Shown one piece after another: positions 7,368-16,047 of a stretch of DNA of 39,278 nucleotides (the first letter of the stretch is position 1; each line of letters begins with the position of its first letter). A model generated the notes under the pieces. The model saw nothing but the letters and a program-made list of their open reading frames with translations, did not search any database and had not been told where the DNA came from. A program made the translations under genes and the position numbers. The stretch is from JBBUX01 sp037445775 (GTDB taxonomy: Bacteria > Actinomycetota > Coriobacteriia > Anaerosomatales > PHET01): the NCBI GenBank assembly GCA_037445775.1, contig JBBIJX010000012.1, forward strand, positions 1 through 39,278, in the 5' to 3' direction.

Positions 7368-9572
7368 GTGACAGCTCGACGCTCACGGCTCAGACGCATC
7401 CGCCGCTCGCCTGGACTAGCCTATGGCCTCGTCTTCCTGGCGGCGCTGCTCGTCGCGCTGCTCGTGTTCGGAGCCCTGAGCGTCGTAGCCGCCTCGGCGC
7501 TGGTGGGCTCATGGCTCGATGACCTCCCGAACCCTGACGCGCCCGGCGCCTTCGAGGTCGCTCGCGCGACTCGCATCTACTCCGCGGACGGCAAGCTGCT
7601 GGCGCGCCTCTACCTCGAGAACCGGGAGGTCATCCCCCTCTCCAAGATGGCGACGGATCTCGCCGACGCTGTCGTAGCCGTTGAGGATGAGCGCTTCTAC
7701 TCACACAACGGCATCGATCCGGTGGGGCTCGCACGTGCCGTCGTCGTGAACCTGCAGCGCGGATTCGGCGAAGAAGGCGCGTCGACGATCACGCAGCAGT
7801 ACATCCGCAACACGATCCTGCTCGACGAGCGGACCAACATCTCGCTCGCTCGCAAGGCCCGTGAAGCCTACCTCGCCCTCGAGCTCGAGAAACGCTATGA
7901 CAAGCGCGAGATCCTCGAGATGTACCTGAACGCGATCTACTTCGGCGAAGGCGCCTACGGTGCCCAGTCCGCCGCGCGCACATACTTCGCCAAGAGCGCA
8001 GCCGATCTCACCCTCGCCGAGGCGGCGCTTCTCGCCGGTCTCCCCCAACAGCCGAGCAGGCTCTCGCCCTACGACAACCCCCAAGGCGCCGTGGCGCGAC
8101 GCAACGAAGTGCTCGCCGACATGTATAAGAACGGCTACATCACCCGCGAGGAGATGGAGGAGGCCCGCGGGGTGAAGCTGAAGCTCAAGCGTGCCAAGGA
8201 TCCTGAGGACGGTATCTACTTCGCCCCGTACTTCGTGGCGCACGTCAAGAAGGAGCTGCAGGCCAAGTTCAGCCCCGCAGTGGTGTTCAAGGGCGGGCTC
8301 ACCGTCCATACGAGTCTCGATACCCGCATGCAGCGCGCCGCCGAGAAGGCCGTCAAGGACAGGCTTGGGTCGCACGGGCCTGAGGCCGCACTCGTCGCGA
8401 TCGAGCCCGCGACCGGCCTCGTGAAGGCACTCGTGGGCGGGCGTGACTACCGCAAGAACAAGTTCAACCTGGCAACGCAGGGGCGCCGCCAGGCGGGCTC
8501 GTCGTTCAAGACGTTCACGCTCGTCGCCGCGATCGAGGAGGGCATGCCGCCGAGTTTCGGGGTCGACTCATCCTCACCTGCGGCGATCCCCACCAAACCC
8601 AAGGCGTGGGTCGTGGCCAACAGCGAGGGACGCGGACGCGGGGTCATCTCACTCGCCAGCGCAACGTACGCGTCGGTGAACACCGTGTTCGCCCGCGTAG
8701 CATGGGAGATCGGTGCGTCGAAGATCGCCAAGACGGCGCGCCGGATGGGCATCCGAACGAAGCTGCCTTCGTATCCGTCGATCACTCTCGGGACCGCAGG
8801 AGTCAGTCCCTTCGAGATGGCCTCGGCTTACGGGACACTGGCTACGGGCGGCGTGTATCACGAGCCGGTCGCCATCACGAAGGTCACCGACAGATCAGGC
8901 AAGCAGATCTTCGCCGCGAAGAAGAAGGGCAAGCGGGTTGTCAAGCCCGAGGTCGCATACGCGGCGACCAACGTCCTGAAGGGCGTCATCACGTCGGGAA
9001 CCGGCACCCGTGCGCGAATCGGGCGCCCGGCCGCGGGCAAGACCGGTACTAGCCAGAACTACAGGGACGTGTGGTTCGTAGGATACACCCCGGACCTCTC
9101 CACAGCCGTTTGGGTGGGGCATCGCAAGGAACAGCCCATCTACGTGAACGGCGCGCGGGCCTTCGGCGGCACCGTCTGCGCGCCGATCTGGGGGCAGTTC
9201 ATGAGCGCCGCGCTCAAGGACGCGAACAAAAGGGATTTCCCGAAGGCGAAGGCACCGAAGTACAACGCGTCGAAGTTCAAGATCCCCGTCGCGAAGCCCG
9301 AGAGCGTCGTGGGGATGACACTCGATGACGCGACCAAGAAGCTGTCAGGCCATGACGTGTCTATCGTCTACACATACTCGTCCAAGCCCGAGGGCACGGT
9401 GGTCAGACAGTCGGTCGAGGACGGCGCGTACGTGCTCTATGTGTCGAAGGGTCCCCGTCCATCGACATCTACCCCTCCTGACCCCGGTGACGACAACGGC
9501 ACGCCCGACCCGGGCGGCGAAACACCTGACCCGGGCGGCGGCGGTTCGCCGACGTCGACGCCGAGCCCCTAG
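7368..9572 (+). CDS. class A penicillin-binding protein with PASTA domain
   Basis: A second bifunctional glycosyltransferase/transpeptidase (734 aa from the GTG at 7368). After a short basic tail comes one membrane helix (about 18-47). The GT51 domain has its catalytic Glu106 in VEDERF and the STITQQ motif. The transpeptidase has SSFK (Ser378, Lys381), SVN (436-438) and KTGT (558-561). A PASTA-like domain (about 637-697) is followed by a low-complexity Pro/Gly/Thr/Asp tail. It is clearly paralogous to the PBP at 2191 but lacks the PKD domain. AGGAG at 7359-7363 supports the GTG start; an ATG at 7329 in the same frame has no ribosome-binding site. The gene is divergent from the U32 gene and shares a CTAG stop with the convergent NIF3-like gene. 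Confidence 0.94.
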   Translation: MTARRSRLRRIRRSPGLAYGLVFLAALLVALLVFGALSVVAASALVGSWLDDLPNPDAPGAFEVARATRIYSADGKLLARLYLENREVIPLSKMATDLADAVVAVEDERFYSHNGIDPVGLARAVVVNLQRGFGEEGASTITQQYIRNTILLDERTNISLARKAREAYLALELEKRYDKREILEMYLNAIYFGEGAYGAQSAARTYFAKSAADLTLAEAALLAGLPQQPSRLSPYDNPQGAVARRNEVLADMYKNGYITREEMEEARGVKLKLKRAKDPEDGIYFAPYFVAHVKKELQAKFSPAVVFKGGLTVHTSLDTRMQRAAEKAVKDRLGSHGPEAALVAIEPATGLVKALVGGRDYRKNKFNLATQGRRQAGSSFKTFTLVAAIEEGMPPSFGVDSSSPAAIPTKPKAWVVANSEGRGRGVISLASATYASVNTVFARVAWEIGASKIAKTARRMGIRTKLPSYPSITLGTAGVSPFEMASAYGTLATGGVYHEPVAITKVTDRSGKQIFAAKKKGKRVVKPEVAYAATNVLKGVITSGTGTRARIGRPAAGKTGTSQNYRDVWFVGYTPDLSTAVWVGHRKEQPIYVNGARAFGGTVCAPIWGQFMSAALKDANKRDFPKAKAPKYNASKFKIPVAKPESVVGMTLDDATKKLSGHDVSIVYTYSSKPEGTVVRQSVEDGAYVLYVSKGPRPSTSTPPDPGDDNGTPDPGGETPDPGGGGSPTSTPSP

Positions 9573-10525
9573 GTGCGCTTCACGCGCACCATGCCGCTCG
9601 CACAGTGGATCTCGAGAGCACCGAGCTTCTCGATCTCGTCGAGGACCAAGTTCATACCTAGCACATCGCTTGAGATGTGACCGGCGATGACGAGGTTGAG
9701 CTTGAGTTCTTCCGCCCGCTTCTTGTGCTCCTCCGAGTAGTGCATGCCGACGAGCGTGCCCACACCCGCAGCCGACAGGCGGTTGAGCGCATCAGCGGGG
9801 CCTTCGGTCCCGCCCGTCATGTCGACCACGATCCTGCCCGCGCGTGCGGTACGCGCGCCAACGATGACCGCCGGGCCGTAGCCCTTGCGCGCCGCATCCG
9901 CATACTCGGGTACGTCGCGCAGCGTGCGCACTACGTCCTCGAGCGTGACCGGCGCCCGCTCGTCAAGGAAGCCTTGCACGAAAGTGTTGACGCAGTTGTC
10001 TGCCGGCGTGTGACACGACATCGAGGCGAAGCCCATGAGCTCGGCGGCCTGCACCGCGCGATAGTGGTTCGCCGGCATGATCCGCCGCCGCACCTCCTCG
10101 GCACGTGACGCGATCAACGAATCCGCAGCGGCGATGGAGACCCCTTGCGCGGCCCAGAGGTCGGCCTGCATATGCATGACCTCGTGAAGACCGGCATAGC
10201 CCGCACCCTCCGGGTGATGCGCGAACACGAGATCGATCCGCGCCCCCTTTTCGCGCAGCCGATCAGCAAGCAACACCTCGGCGGTCTCCATGTCGACACC
10301 GACGACCAGGCCACCGATCTCGCGCTCGGGGTCGCCGACGCAGATGCGGGTGTCCGCGTACGGATTCACCAGCTTCTCAGCGTCGGCAAACTCCTTCTCG
10401 TCCTCGTCAAGCTTCTCGTAGGCCTTCCTCGACTCGTCGAGCACACGATCGATCTCGGCTCGGCTACGCGTATCGTTGGCTATACCGACCTCGATACACG
10501 TCCGGTAGATGTCTGCCAGTCTCAC
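9569..10525 (-). CDS. NIF3-like metal-binding hydrolase-family protein
   Basis: A 318-residue protein of the NIF3/DUF34 family, recognised from the FAHHPEGAGY histidine motif, the VGVDMETAEVL stretch and the C-terminal VGMHYSEEHKKRAEELKLNLVIAGHISSD pattern split across the barrel-like fold. NIF3 proteins bind two metal ions and have been linked to GTP cyclohydrolase-like and nucleotide roles, but the physiological function is unsettled. The GTG at 10525 overlaps the argH stop as GTGA, with AGGGAG upstream, so it is translationally coupled as the last gene of the arginine operon. A GTG at 10546 is an alternative start. Its stop codon is shared with the convergent PBP gene through the palindrome CTAG at 9569-9572. 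Confidence 0.85.
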   Translation of the reverse strand: MRLADIYRTCIEVGIANDTRSRAEIDRVLDESRKAYEKLDEDEKEFADAEKLVNPYADTRICVGDPEREIGGLVVGVDMETAEVLLADRLREKGARIDLVFAHHPEGAGYAGLHEVMHMQADLWAAQGVSIAAADSLIASRAEEVRRRIMPANHYRAVQAAELMGFASMSCHTPADNCVNTFVQGFLDERAPVTLEDVVRTLRDVPEYADAARKGYGPAVIVGARTARAGRIVVDMTGGTEGPADALNRLSAAGVGTLVGMHYSEEHKKRAEELKLNLVIAGHISSDVLGMNLVLDEIEKLGALEIHCASGMVRVKRT

Positions 10526-11970
10526 GCGTCGCTCCCTGTCTGCCACTCGGGGTAATCAGCCCCGACCCTCTCGAGCCAGTCCTCATCAGCCGCGAGTTCG
10601 GTCTCAACCGCCTCGATCTGTACGGCGACCGCGGTCGATGCCGTACCGCCCGCGGTAGCGCGCCGCGCGATGACCTTGTCTATATCGACAGCGTCGAGCA
10701 CGTCCGTCCCGAACCGTGCGTCGTGCTCCGCGTAGTCTGCCGCAGTGAGATCCTGCAGGGTTCGTCCGTTTCGCTCACAGGCGAGTACGAGCCGCCCAAC
10801 GATCTCATGCGACTCGCGGAATGGCACCCCCTTGCCCACGAGGTAGTCGGCAAGATCGGTCGCGGCCATGAACCCGCCGGTGGCTCCGGCACGCATCGCA
10901 CCGGCGTTGATAGTCAACGATTCGAGCATGCCGCACACGGCACGCAGCGATCCGGCTAGCGTGTCGAGCGCATCGAACGCCGCCTCCTTGTCCTCCTGGA
11001 GGTCCTTGTTGTACGCGAGCGGCAACCCCTTCAGAGTGACCAGAAGCGCGGTGAGGTCACCCACGACCCGCCCGGTCTTGCCGCGAACAAGCTCGGCGAA
11101 GTCAGGGTTCTTCTTCTGGGGCATGATGCTCGACCCGGTGGAGAACTCATCTGACAGTGTGACGAAGCCGAACTCCTCGCTCGACCAGACGATGAGCTCC
11201 TCACACAGCCGCGACAGGTGCACCTGGCAGAGCGCGCACGCGTACACCGCGTCCACGAGGAAGTCCCGGTCCGAGACCGCGTCCATCGAGTTCCCGCTGG
11301 TGCCCGAGAACCCCAGGCGATGCGCGACGTAGTCGCGATCGATGTCGAACGTGGTGCCGGCGAGTGCGGCGCTGCCGAGCGGGCATATGTCGGCTGCCTC
11401 ATGCGCGTGGCGCACCCTTGTGAAGTCGCGGCCGAGCATCGCGGCGTATGCGAGGAGGTGGTGGCTCAGGAGAATCGGCTGCGCCTTCTGCAGGTGCGTG
11501 TAGCCGGGCATCACTACGCCGAGATGGGCCTTCGCCAGGCCAAGCAGCGCGCGCCGCACACGTAGCACACGAAACGCGATGTCGACCATGCGACGCTTCG
11601 CGTATAGCCGCGCGCTGGTCGCGACCTGGTCGTTTCGGCTACGGCCGGTGTGCAGCCGCGCACCCGCCGTCCCGATGCGCTCGGTGAGTTCGCGTTCGAT
11701 GGCCATGTGGACGTCCTCGTCCTCGATATGCCACTCGAACGACCCGTCACGAATCTCGCGGTAGATCTCGGAAAGCCCCGCTTCGATCGCGTCGGCGTCA
11801 CCCTCCGAGATGATTCCCTGCCTGGCCAACATGCTGGCGTGTGCGATCGAGCCGCGGATGTCTTCTGCCCACATCCTCGAGTCCACCGGTAGAGAAGCGC
11901 CGAACTCAGTGAGGAACCGGCCCGGATGGGCCGTGAACCTGCCGCCCCAAGGGGTCTTGGAATCGCTCAT
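10522..11970 (-). CDS. argH: argininosuccinate lyase
   Basis: Last step of arginine synthesis: argininosuccinate is split to arginine and fumarate. The 482-residue protein belongs to the fumarase/aspartase superfamily. It has the TGRSRNDQVATSAR region, the HLQKAQPILLSHH motif and the signature loop GSSIMPQKKNPDFAEL that holds the catalytic serine. The length is normal. Its ATG (11970) overlaps the stop of the preceding 59-aa gene as ATGA, and its own stop overlaps the start of the NIF3-like gene, so the three are translationally coupled. Confidence 0.97.
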   Translation of the reverse strand: MSDSKTPWGGRFTAHPGRFLTEFGASLPVDSRMWAEDIRGSIAHASMLARQGIISEGDADAIEAGLSEIYREIRDGSFEWHIEDEDVHMAIERELTERIGTAGARLHTGRSRNDQVATSARLYAKRRMVDIAFRVLRVRRALLGLAKAHLGVVMPGYTHLQKAQPILLSHHLLAYAAMLGRDFTRVRHAHEAADICPLGSAALAGTTFDIDRDYVAHRLGFSGTSGNSMDAVSDRDFLVDAVYACALCQVHLSRLCEELIVWSSEEFGFVTLSDEFSTGSSIMPQKKNPDFAELVRGKTGRVVGDLTALLVTLKGLPLAYNKDLQEDKEAAFDALDTLAGSLRAVCGMLESLTINAGAMRAGATGGFMAATDLADYLVGKGVPFRESHEIVGRLVLACERNGRTLQDLTAADYAEHDARFGTDVLDAVDIDKVIARRATAGGTASTAVAVQIEAVETELAADEDWLERVGADYPEWQTGSDA

Positions 11971-12146
11971 TCAGAGAGCTCCTTCGATTCGCCGTCTTCC
12001 GTGTTCGCGGTCACGTCGCGAGTCCGTGCCGAGGCGGACGAGCGGCCCATCGTGTAGCCCAAGAGGAACGCGAGCACGGGCGTGCCGAACACCAGCAGCA
12101 CAATCACGAGCAGGATGATCGCCTCCTGCGGGCCGACGCCGATCAT
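11967..12146 (-). CDS. 59-aa TatA-like single-pass membrane protein
   Basis: A small protein starting at the ATG at 12146, with GAGG upstream and only five bases after the argG stop. The N-terminus MIGVGPQEAIILLVIVLLVF resembles the start of TatA/TatE (short polar lead, GP-E motif, hydrophobic helix). After a second hydrophobic stretch (about residues 21-31) the tail is polar and acidic and lacks the amphipathic helix of true TatA. It sits between argG and argH and overlaps argH by ATGA, so it is co-expressed with the arginine pathway. I do not recognise a specific family. A membrane anchor or regulator is possible; a functional TatA is unlikely. Confidence 0.65.
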   Translation of the reverse strand: MIGVGPQEAIILLVIVLLVFGTPVLAFLLGYTMGRSSASARTRDVTANTEDGESKELSE

Positions 12147-12151
12147 GCGGG

Positions 12152-13378
12152 CTACACCTCGCCTTCCTTGCCCATCTTGCGGCGCTGCCGTGCCCACACC
12201 TTCACGGGCAAGCCGTGCAGGTCGATGAAGCCCTTCGCAGCCGTGTGGTCGAACGTGTCGGCCTCATCGTACGTAGCGAGACAGTAGTCGTAGAGCGAGT
12301 ACGGACTGCGCCGGCCGACAGTGACGCAGCTGCCCTTGAAGAAGCGGAGCCGAACGTCGCCGGTCACCAGCTGCTGGGTTGTCTCGATGAAGCCGTCAAG
12401 CGCCTCCTTGAGCGGTGAGAACCACATCCCGTTGTAGACGAGCTCTGACCACTTCTGCTCGATGCCGAGCTTGTAGTGCAGTACCTCGCGCTCCAGACAG
12501 AGATCCTCGAGCGCCTTGTGGGCCGTGATCAGCGTGAGCGCGCCGGGCACCTCGTAGATCTCGCGCGACTTCACGCCGATGAGGCGGTTCTCGATCATGT
12601 CGATGCGCCCGAAGCCGTGCTTGCCCGCGAGTTCATTCATCGCGTTGATGATCTCGTGGAAGCTCATCAACGCACCGTCGAGGGCGATAGGCACGCCCTG
12701 TTCGAAGCTGATCACCGCGTACTCGGGTTCGCCGCAGAGCTCGCCGCGAGCGTCGTTGGTGAGCGTGTAGATGTCCGCGGGCGGTTCCACCCACGGATCC
12801 TCGAGCACGCCGCATTCGATCGCACGACCCCAGAGGTTGTCATCGATCGAGTACGGGTTCTCCCTGGTCGTGGGTACCGGGATGCCGCGCGCCTCGGCCC
12901 ACTCCATCTCCTGCTCGCGCGTCTTGAGATCCCACTCGCGCACCGGTGCGACGATCTCGAGATCAGGGTCGAGCGCAGCGATCCCGACCTCGAAGCGCAC
13001 TTGGTCGTTACCTTTGCCGGTGCAACCGTGGGCGATGTAGCGCGCTTGATGGCGATGAGCCTCCTCAACGAGGTGCTTCACGATGATCGGGCGCGACATG
13101 GCACTGACCAGGGGGTACTTGTTCTCGTAAAGCGCATTGGCCTTGAGGGCCTTGGACAGGTACTCCTCGACGTACTCCTCACGCACGTCCTTGACGATCG
13201 ACTCGACCGCGCCGATCCCAAGCGCCTTGGTGCGCACGAACTCGAGGTCCTGGCGCTCTTGACCGACGTCGATCGCCAGGGCGATGACATCCAAGCCGTG
13301 ATGCTCCTCGATCCACTTGATGGCCACGGACGTGTCCAGTCCGCCGGAGTAGGCCAACACGCACTTCTCGCGAGTCAT
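12152..13378 (-). CDS. argG: argininosuccinate synthase
   Basis: Condenses citrulline and aspartate with ATP to argininosuccinate. The 408-residue protein starts with the PP-loop LAYSGGLDTSVAIKW (SGGLDTS at 11-17) and has HGCTGKGNDQVRFE and YSIDDNLWGRAIECG, all diagnostic of ArgG. The length is normal. It follows argR by 60 bases, a gap that contains a hairpin (13392-13409) just before its ribosome-binding site. The next gene starts five bases after its stop. Confidence 0.97.
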   Translation of the reverse strand: MTREKCVLAYSGGLDTSVAIKWIEEHHGLDVIALAIDVGQERQDLEFVRTKALGIGAVESIVKDVREEYVEEYLSKALKANALYENKYPLVSAMSRPIIVKHLVEEAHRHQARYIAHGCTGKGNDQVRFEVGIAALDPDLEIVAPVREWDLKTREQEMEWAEARGIPVPTTRENPYSIDDNLWGRAIECGVLEDPWVEPPADIYTLTNDARGELCGEPEYAVISFEQGVPIALDGALMSFHEIINAMNELAGKHGFGRIDMIENRLIGVKSREIYEVPGALTLITAHKALEDLCLEREVLHYKLGIEQKWSELVYNGMWFSPLKEALDGFIETTQQLVTGDVRLRFFKGSCVTVGRRSPYSLYDYCLATYDEADTFDHTAAKGFIDLHGLPVKVWARQRRKMGKEGEV

Positions 13379-13391
13379 GCTCGTCCTTTCG

Positions 13392-13409
13392 CCACCTGTC
13401 GCCAGGTGG
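13392..13409 (-). promoter_or_regulatory. hairpin in the argR-argG gap
   Basis: On the minus strand CCACCTG-GCGA-CAGGTGG forms a perfect 7-bp stem with a GNRA tetraloop. It ends 13 bases before the argG ATG, just upstream of the AAAGGA ribosome-binding site. It could affect argG translation or stabilise the processed message. No T run follows, so it is not a classical terminator. Confidence 0.5.
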
Positions 13410-13438
13410 TCTATGCCCGGGTCGTCTCTTCAGTACCG

Positions 13439-13876
13439 CTAGCGCACGGGTGCGCCGCGGAACTTGTCGAGCGTCTCGACGAGGCGCGCCGCTTCCTCGT
13501 CGCGTTCCAGAACCACCAGGATCGTATCGTCGCCTGACACGCTCCCGATGATCCCGTCGAGCTCTGCCTTGTCCAGCGCCGCCGCCACGCCGGGCGCCGT
13601 CCCCGTCTGTGCCTTCACGAGCACGAGATTCGAGGTGGCGCGCACGTCGACCACGAGGTCGCTCACCATGCGCTGCAGATGCAGATCCTCTGCAAGAACG
13701 TAGACGCCTTCGGGAAGCTTCTTCAGGCCCATGTCCGTGATGTCGCGCGAGACCGTGGCCTGCGTGCAGACGTGTCCCTCGCCCTCAAGCAGGTCGACCA
13801 GCGCGCGTTGCGTTCGCACGCGCTGCGACCGCACGATCCGCCTGATGACGTCCTGTCGCTCCTGACGCTTCTTCAT
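13439..13876 (-). CDS. argR: arginine repressor
   Basis: A 145-residue ArgR. An N-terminal winged-helix domain (about 5-70) carries TQATVSRDITDMGLKK, the DNA-recognition region. A C-terminal hexamerisation and arginine-binding domain carries the DGIIGSVSGDDTILVV motif with the paired Asp residues that contact L-arginine. It lies inside the operon it presumably controls, between argF and argG, an order common in Actinomycetota. The likely operator is the set of inverted repeats before argC (19308-19348), so it would also control its own level. Confidence 0.95.
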   Translation of the reverse strand: MKKRQERQDVIRRIVRSQRVRTQRALVDLLEGEGHVCTQATVSRDITDMGLKKLPEGVYVLAEDLHLQRMVSDLVVDVRATSNLVLVKAQTGTAPGVAAALDKAELDGIIGSVSGDDTILVVLERDEEAARLVETLDKFRGAPVR

Positions 13877-13906
13877 GACCGCCCTTCCGTCCGATTCCTC
13901 ACGCCA

Positions 13907-14845
13907 TCAGCCCATGACGAGCGTCAGCAGTGCCTTCTGTGCGTGCAGCCGGTTCTCCGCCTCGTCGAACACCGCCGAAGAGGCGCCGTCGATGACAGCG
14001 TCGGTCACTTCTTCACCCCGATGCGCCGGCAGACAGTGCAGGAAGATCGCGCCGGGCGACGCGGCCTCCATGAGACCGGTGTTGACCTGGTAAGGGGTGA
14101 AAGACACTACCCTGGAGTCGTGCTCGCCCTCCTGCCCCATCGACGCCCACGTGTCCGTCGCGACCACGTCGGCCCCGTTCACCGCGGCGGCAGGATCGTG
14201 AGTGAGCGTCACCCTGCCGCCGTTCTGCGCCGCGATAACGGTGGCGCGAGTCACGACCTCCTGCTGAGGCTCGTATCCGGTCGGCGACGCGACGACGACG
14301 TCCATGCCGGCGAGAGCGCATCCCAGCAAGTACGTGTTCGCCATGTTGTTGCCGTCCCCGACGTAGGCGAATCGCAGACCCTCGAGGCGACCGAAGCGCT
14401 CGCGGACGGTCAGCAGGTCGGCGAGGCCCTGACACGGATGGTGATCGTCTGTGAGCGCGTTGATGACCGGGACGCTCGCGTGTTCCGCCAGTTCCTCGAC
14501 GAGGCGCTGCTCATAGGTCCTGATCACGATGGCGTCGACGTAGCGCTCGAGTACCTTGGCGGTGTCGTAGACGCACTCGCCCCGCGAGAACGCCGCATCC
14601 GGACCACTCATGACCACAGGGTGCGCGCCAAGGCGCACTGCGGCAAGCTCGAAGCTCACCCTCGTGCGAAGCGACGGCTTCGCGAGGAGGATCGCCACCG
14701 CCTTGTGCTCAAGTACGGCCTCACGCACCCCCGTGGCCCACATGCGCTTCTGCGCCGACGCGACGTCGAGCACGTGCGCGAGCTCGGCAGAGGACAGATC
14801 AGCGATGGTGAGCAGGTCGCGACCGCGGAGGACATCGTTGTTCAT
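13907..14845 (-). CDS. argF: ornithine carbamoyltransferase
   Basis: Joins ornithine and carbamoyl phosphate to citrulline. The 312-residue protein has the carbamoyl-phosphate loop as SLRTRVSFE, where most family members have STRTR. The DDHHPCQGLADL motif and the HCLPAHRG loop with the ornithine-binding Cys are present. The Leu in place of Thr in the phosphate loop is a mild variation at a non-catalytic position. Its ATG overlaps the argD stop as ATGA. Confidence 0.96.
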   Translation of the reverse strand: MNNDVLRGRDLLTIADLSSAELAHVLDVASAQKRMWATGVREAVLEHKAVAILLAKPSLRTRVSFELAAVRLGAHPVVMSGPDAAFSRGECVYDTAKVLERYVDAIVIRTYEQRLVEELAEHASVPVINALTDDHHPCQGLADLLTVRERFGRLEGLRFAYVGDGNNMANTYLLGCALAGMDVVVASPTGYEPQQEVVTRATVIAAQNGGRVTLTHDPAAAVNGADVVATDTWASMGQEGEHDSRVVSFTPYQVNTGLMEAASPGAIFLHCLPAHRGEEVTDAVIDGASSAVFDEAENRLHAQKALLTLVMG

Positions 14846-16047
14846 TGCGCGACCTCCCCGAAGGTGTCATCGAGCGTGTGCAGGAGTGTAGCAACCTCAG
14901 CAGGGCCGCACACGAGCGGCGGCAGGAACCTGAGGATGTCCTTCCCGATGTGGTTCACGACGACACCACGGCCCAGAAGCGACGCCGCCGCGGCCTCCGC
15001 CCACGGACCGGCGAGCGAACAGCCGCACATCAGGCCCGCTCCGCGCACGTCCGTGATCGCGCCCGACTCGACCGCGAGTCGCGAGAGCCCCGACCTGAGG
15101 AGCTCTCCGGAGTCGACCGCACGCTCGCCGAGTTGCTCCGAGACGAGGGACGCCACGGTCGCCCGCCCCGCTGCGCAAACGCACGGACCCCCGCCGAACG
15201 TCGAACCATGGTCCCCGACACGGAACGCGGCGGCGACCTCCTCGCGAGCCACGACCGCGCCGATGGGGAATCCATTGGCCATGGCCTTGGCGAGCGTCAC
15301 GACGTCCGGCGTGAGGCCGAACGCCTGATGCGCGAACGCTGGGCCGGTGCGGAAGAAGCCCGTCTGGACCTCGTCGATCATCAGGAGCACGCCACGCTCC
15401 CGGCACAGCTCCTCTGCGCGCGCGAGGTAGGTCGCGTCCGCGGGCCACACACCGCCCTCCCCTTGGATCACCTCGATCATGAAGGCGGCGACGCTGTCAT
15501 CGAGAGCTTCATCAAGCGCGTCGACGTCGTTGAGGGGCACATGGACGAAGCCCGGCGGCAGCGGCGCGAACGCTTCCTGCTTGCCCGCTTGGCCAGTGGC
15601 CGCAAGCGCCGCCAGCGTGCGTCCATGGAACGAGCGCTCAGCCGTGACGATGACGTGCGCGCCAGGCCTGGACTCGCGGGCCCACCGCCGCGCGAGTTTG
15701 ATTGCGCCTTCGGTGGCCTCGGTTCCGGAGTTGCAGAAGAAGACGCGCATGCCACCGCCAAGCAGCCGGACCACGTCGCATGCAAGTTCCGACCGGTGCT
15801 CAACGTAGTAGAGGTTCGACACGTGCACGAGGCGGGCTGCCTGATCTGCGACTGCAGCGGTGACCGCCGGGTGTGCGTGCCCAAGGTTGACCGCGCCGAT
15901 GCCTGAGACGAAGTCGAGGTACTCGCGCCCATCGTCGTCGTAGAGGCGCATGCCGTCGCCGCGGACGAAGAGGACCGGCTTGCGCGCGTACGTTTGCATG
16001 ACGCACGCGGCATCGAGATCACGCACCGACTCCCAGGCGCCGCCCAT
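14842..16047 (-). CDS. argD: acetylornithine aminotransferase
   Basis: Pyridoxal-phosphate class III aminotransferase that converts N-acetylglutamate semialdehyde to N-acetylornithine. The 401-residue protein has the NSGTEATEGAIKLAR phosphate-binding region, the IDEVQTGFFRTG motif and the PLP lysine in TLAKAMANGFPIGA. The ATG at 16047 shares a base with the argB stop (TGATG), indicating coupling; an open frame continues upstream into argB but is not the gene start. It may also serve as succinyldiaminopimelate aminotransferase, as ArgD does in enterics. Confidence 0.95.
   Translation of the reverse strand: MGGAWESVRDLDAACVMQTYARKPVLFVRGDGMRLYDDDGREYLDFVSGIGAVNLGHAHPAVTAAVADQAARLVHVSNLYYVEHRSELACDVVRLLGGGMRVFFCNSGTEATEGAIKLARRWARESRPGAHVIVTAERSFHGRTLAALAATGQAGKQEAFAPLPPGFVHVPLNDVDALDEALDDSVAAFMIEVIQGEGGVWPADATYLARAEELCRERGVLLMIDEVQTGFFRTGPAFAHQAFGLTPDVVTLAKAMANGFPIGAVVAREEVAAAFRVGDHGSTFGGGPCVCAAGRATVASLVSEQLGERAVDSGELLRSGLSRLAVESGAITDVRGAGLMCGCSLAGPWAEAAAASLLGRGVVVNHIGKDILRFLPPLVCGPAEVATLLHTLDDTFGEVAQ

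Noticed and set aside
12474..13537. Plus-strand open frame of 353 codons opposite argG
   Set aside because: Antisense shadow of a conserved gene, with no start signal or family match.
13679..15328. Plus-strand open frame of 549 codons across argR, argF and argD
   Set aside because: Antisense to three well-recognised genes; very Arg/His-rich composition typical of a GC-driven shadow frame.
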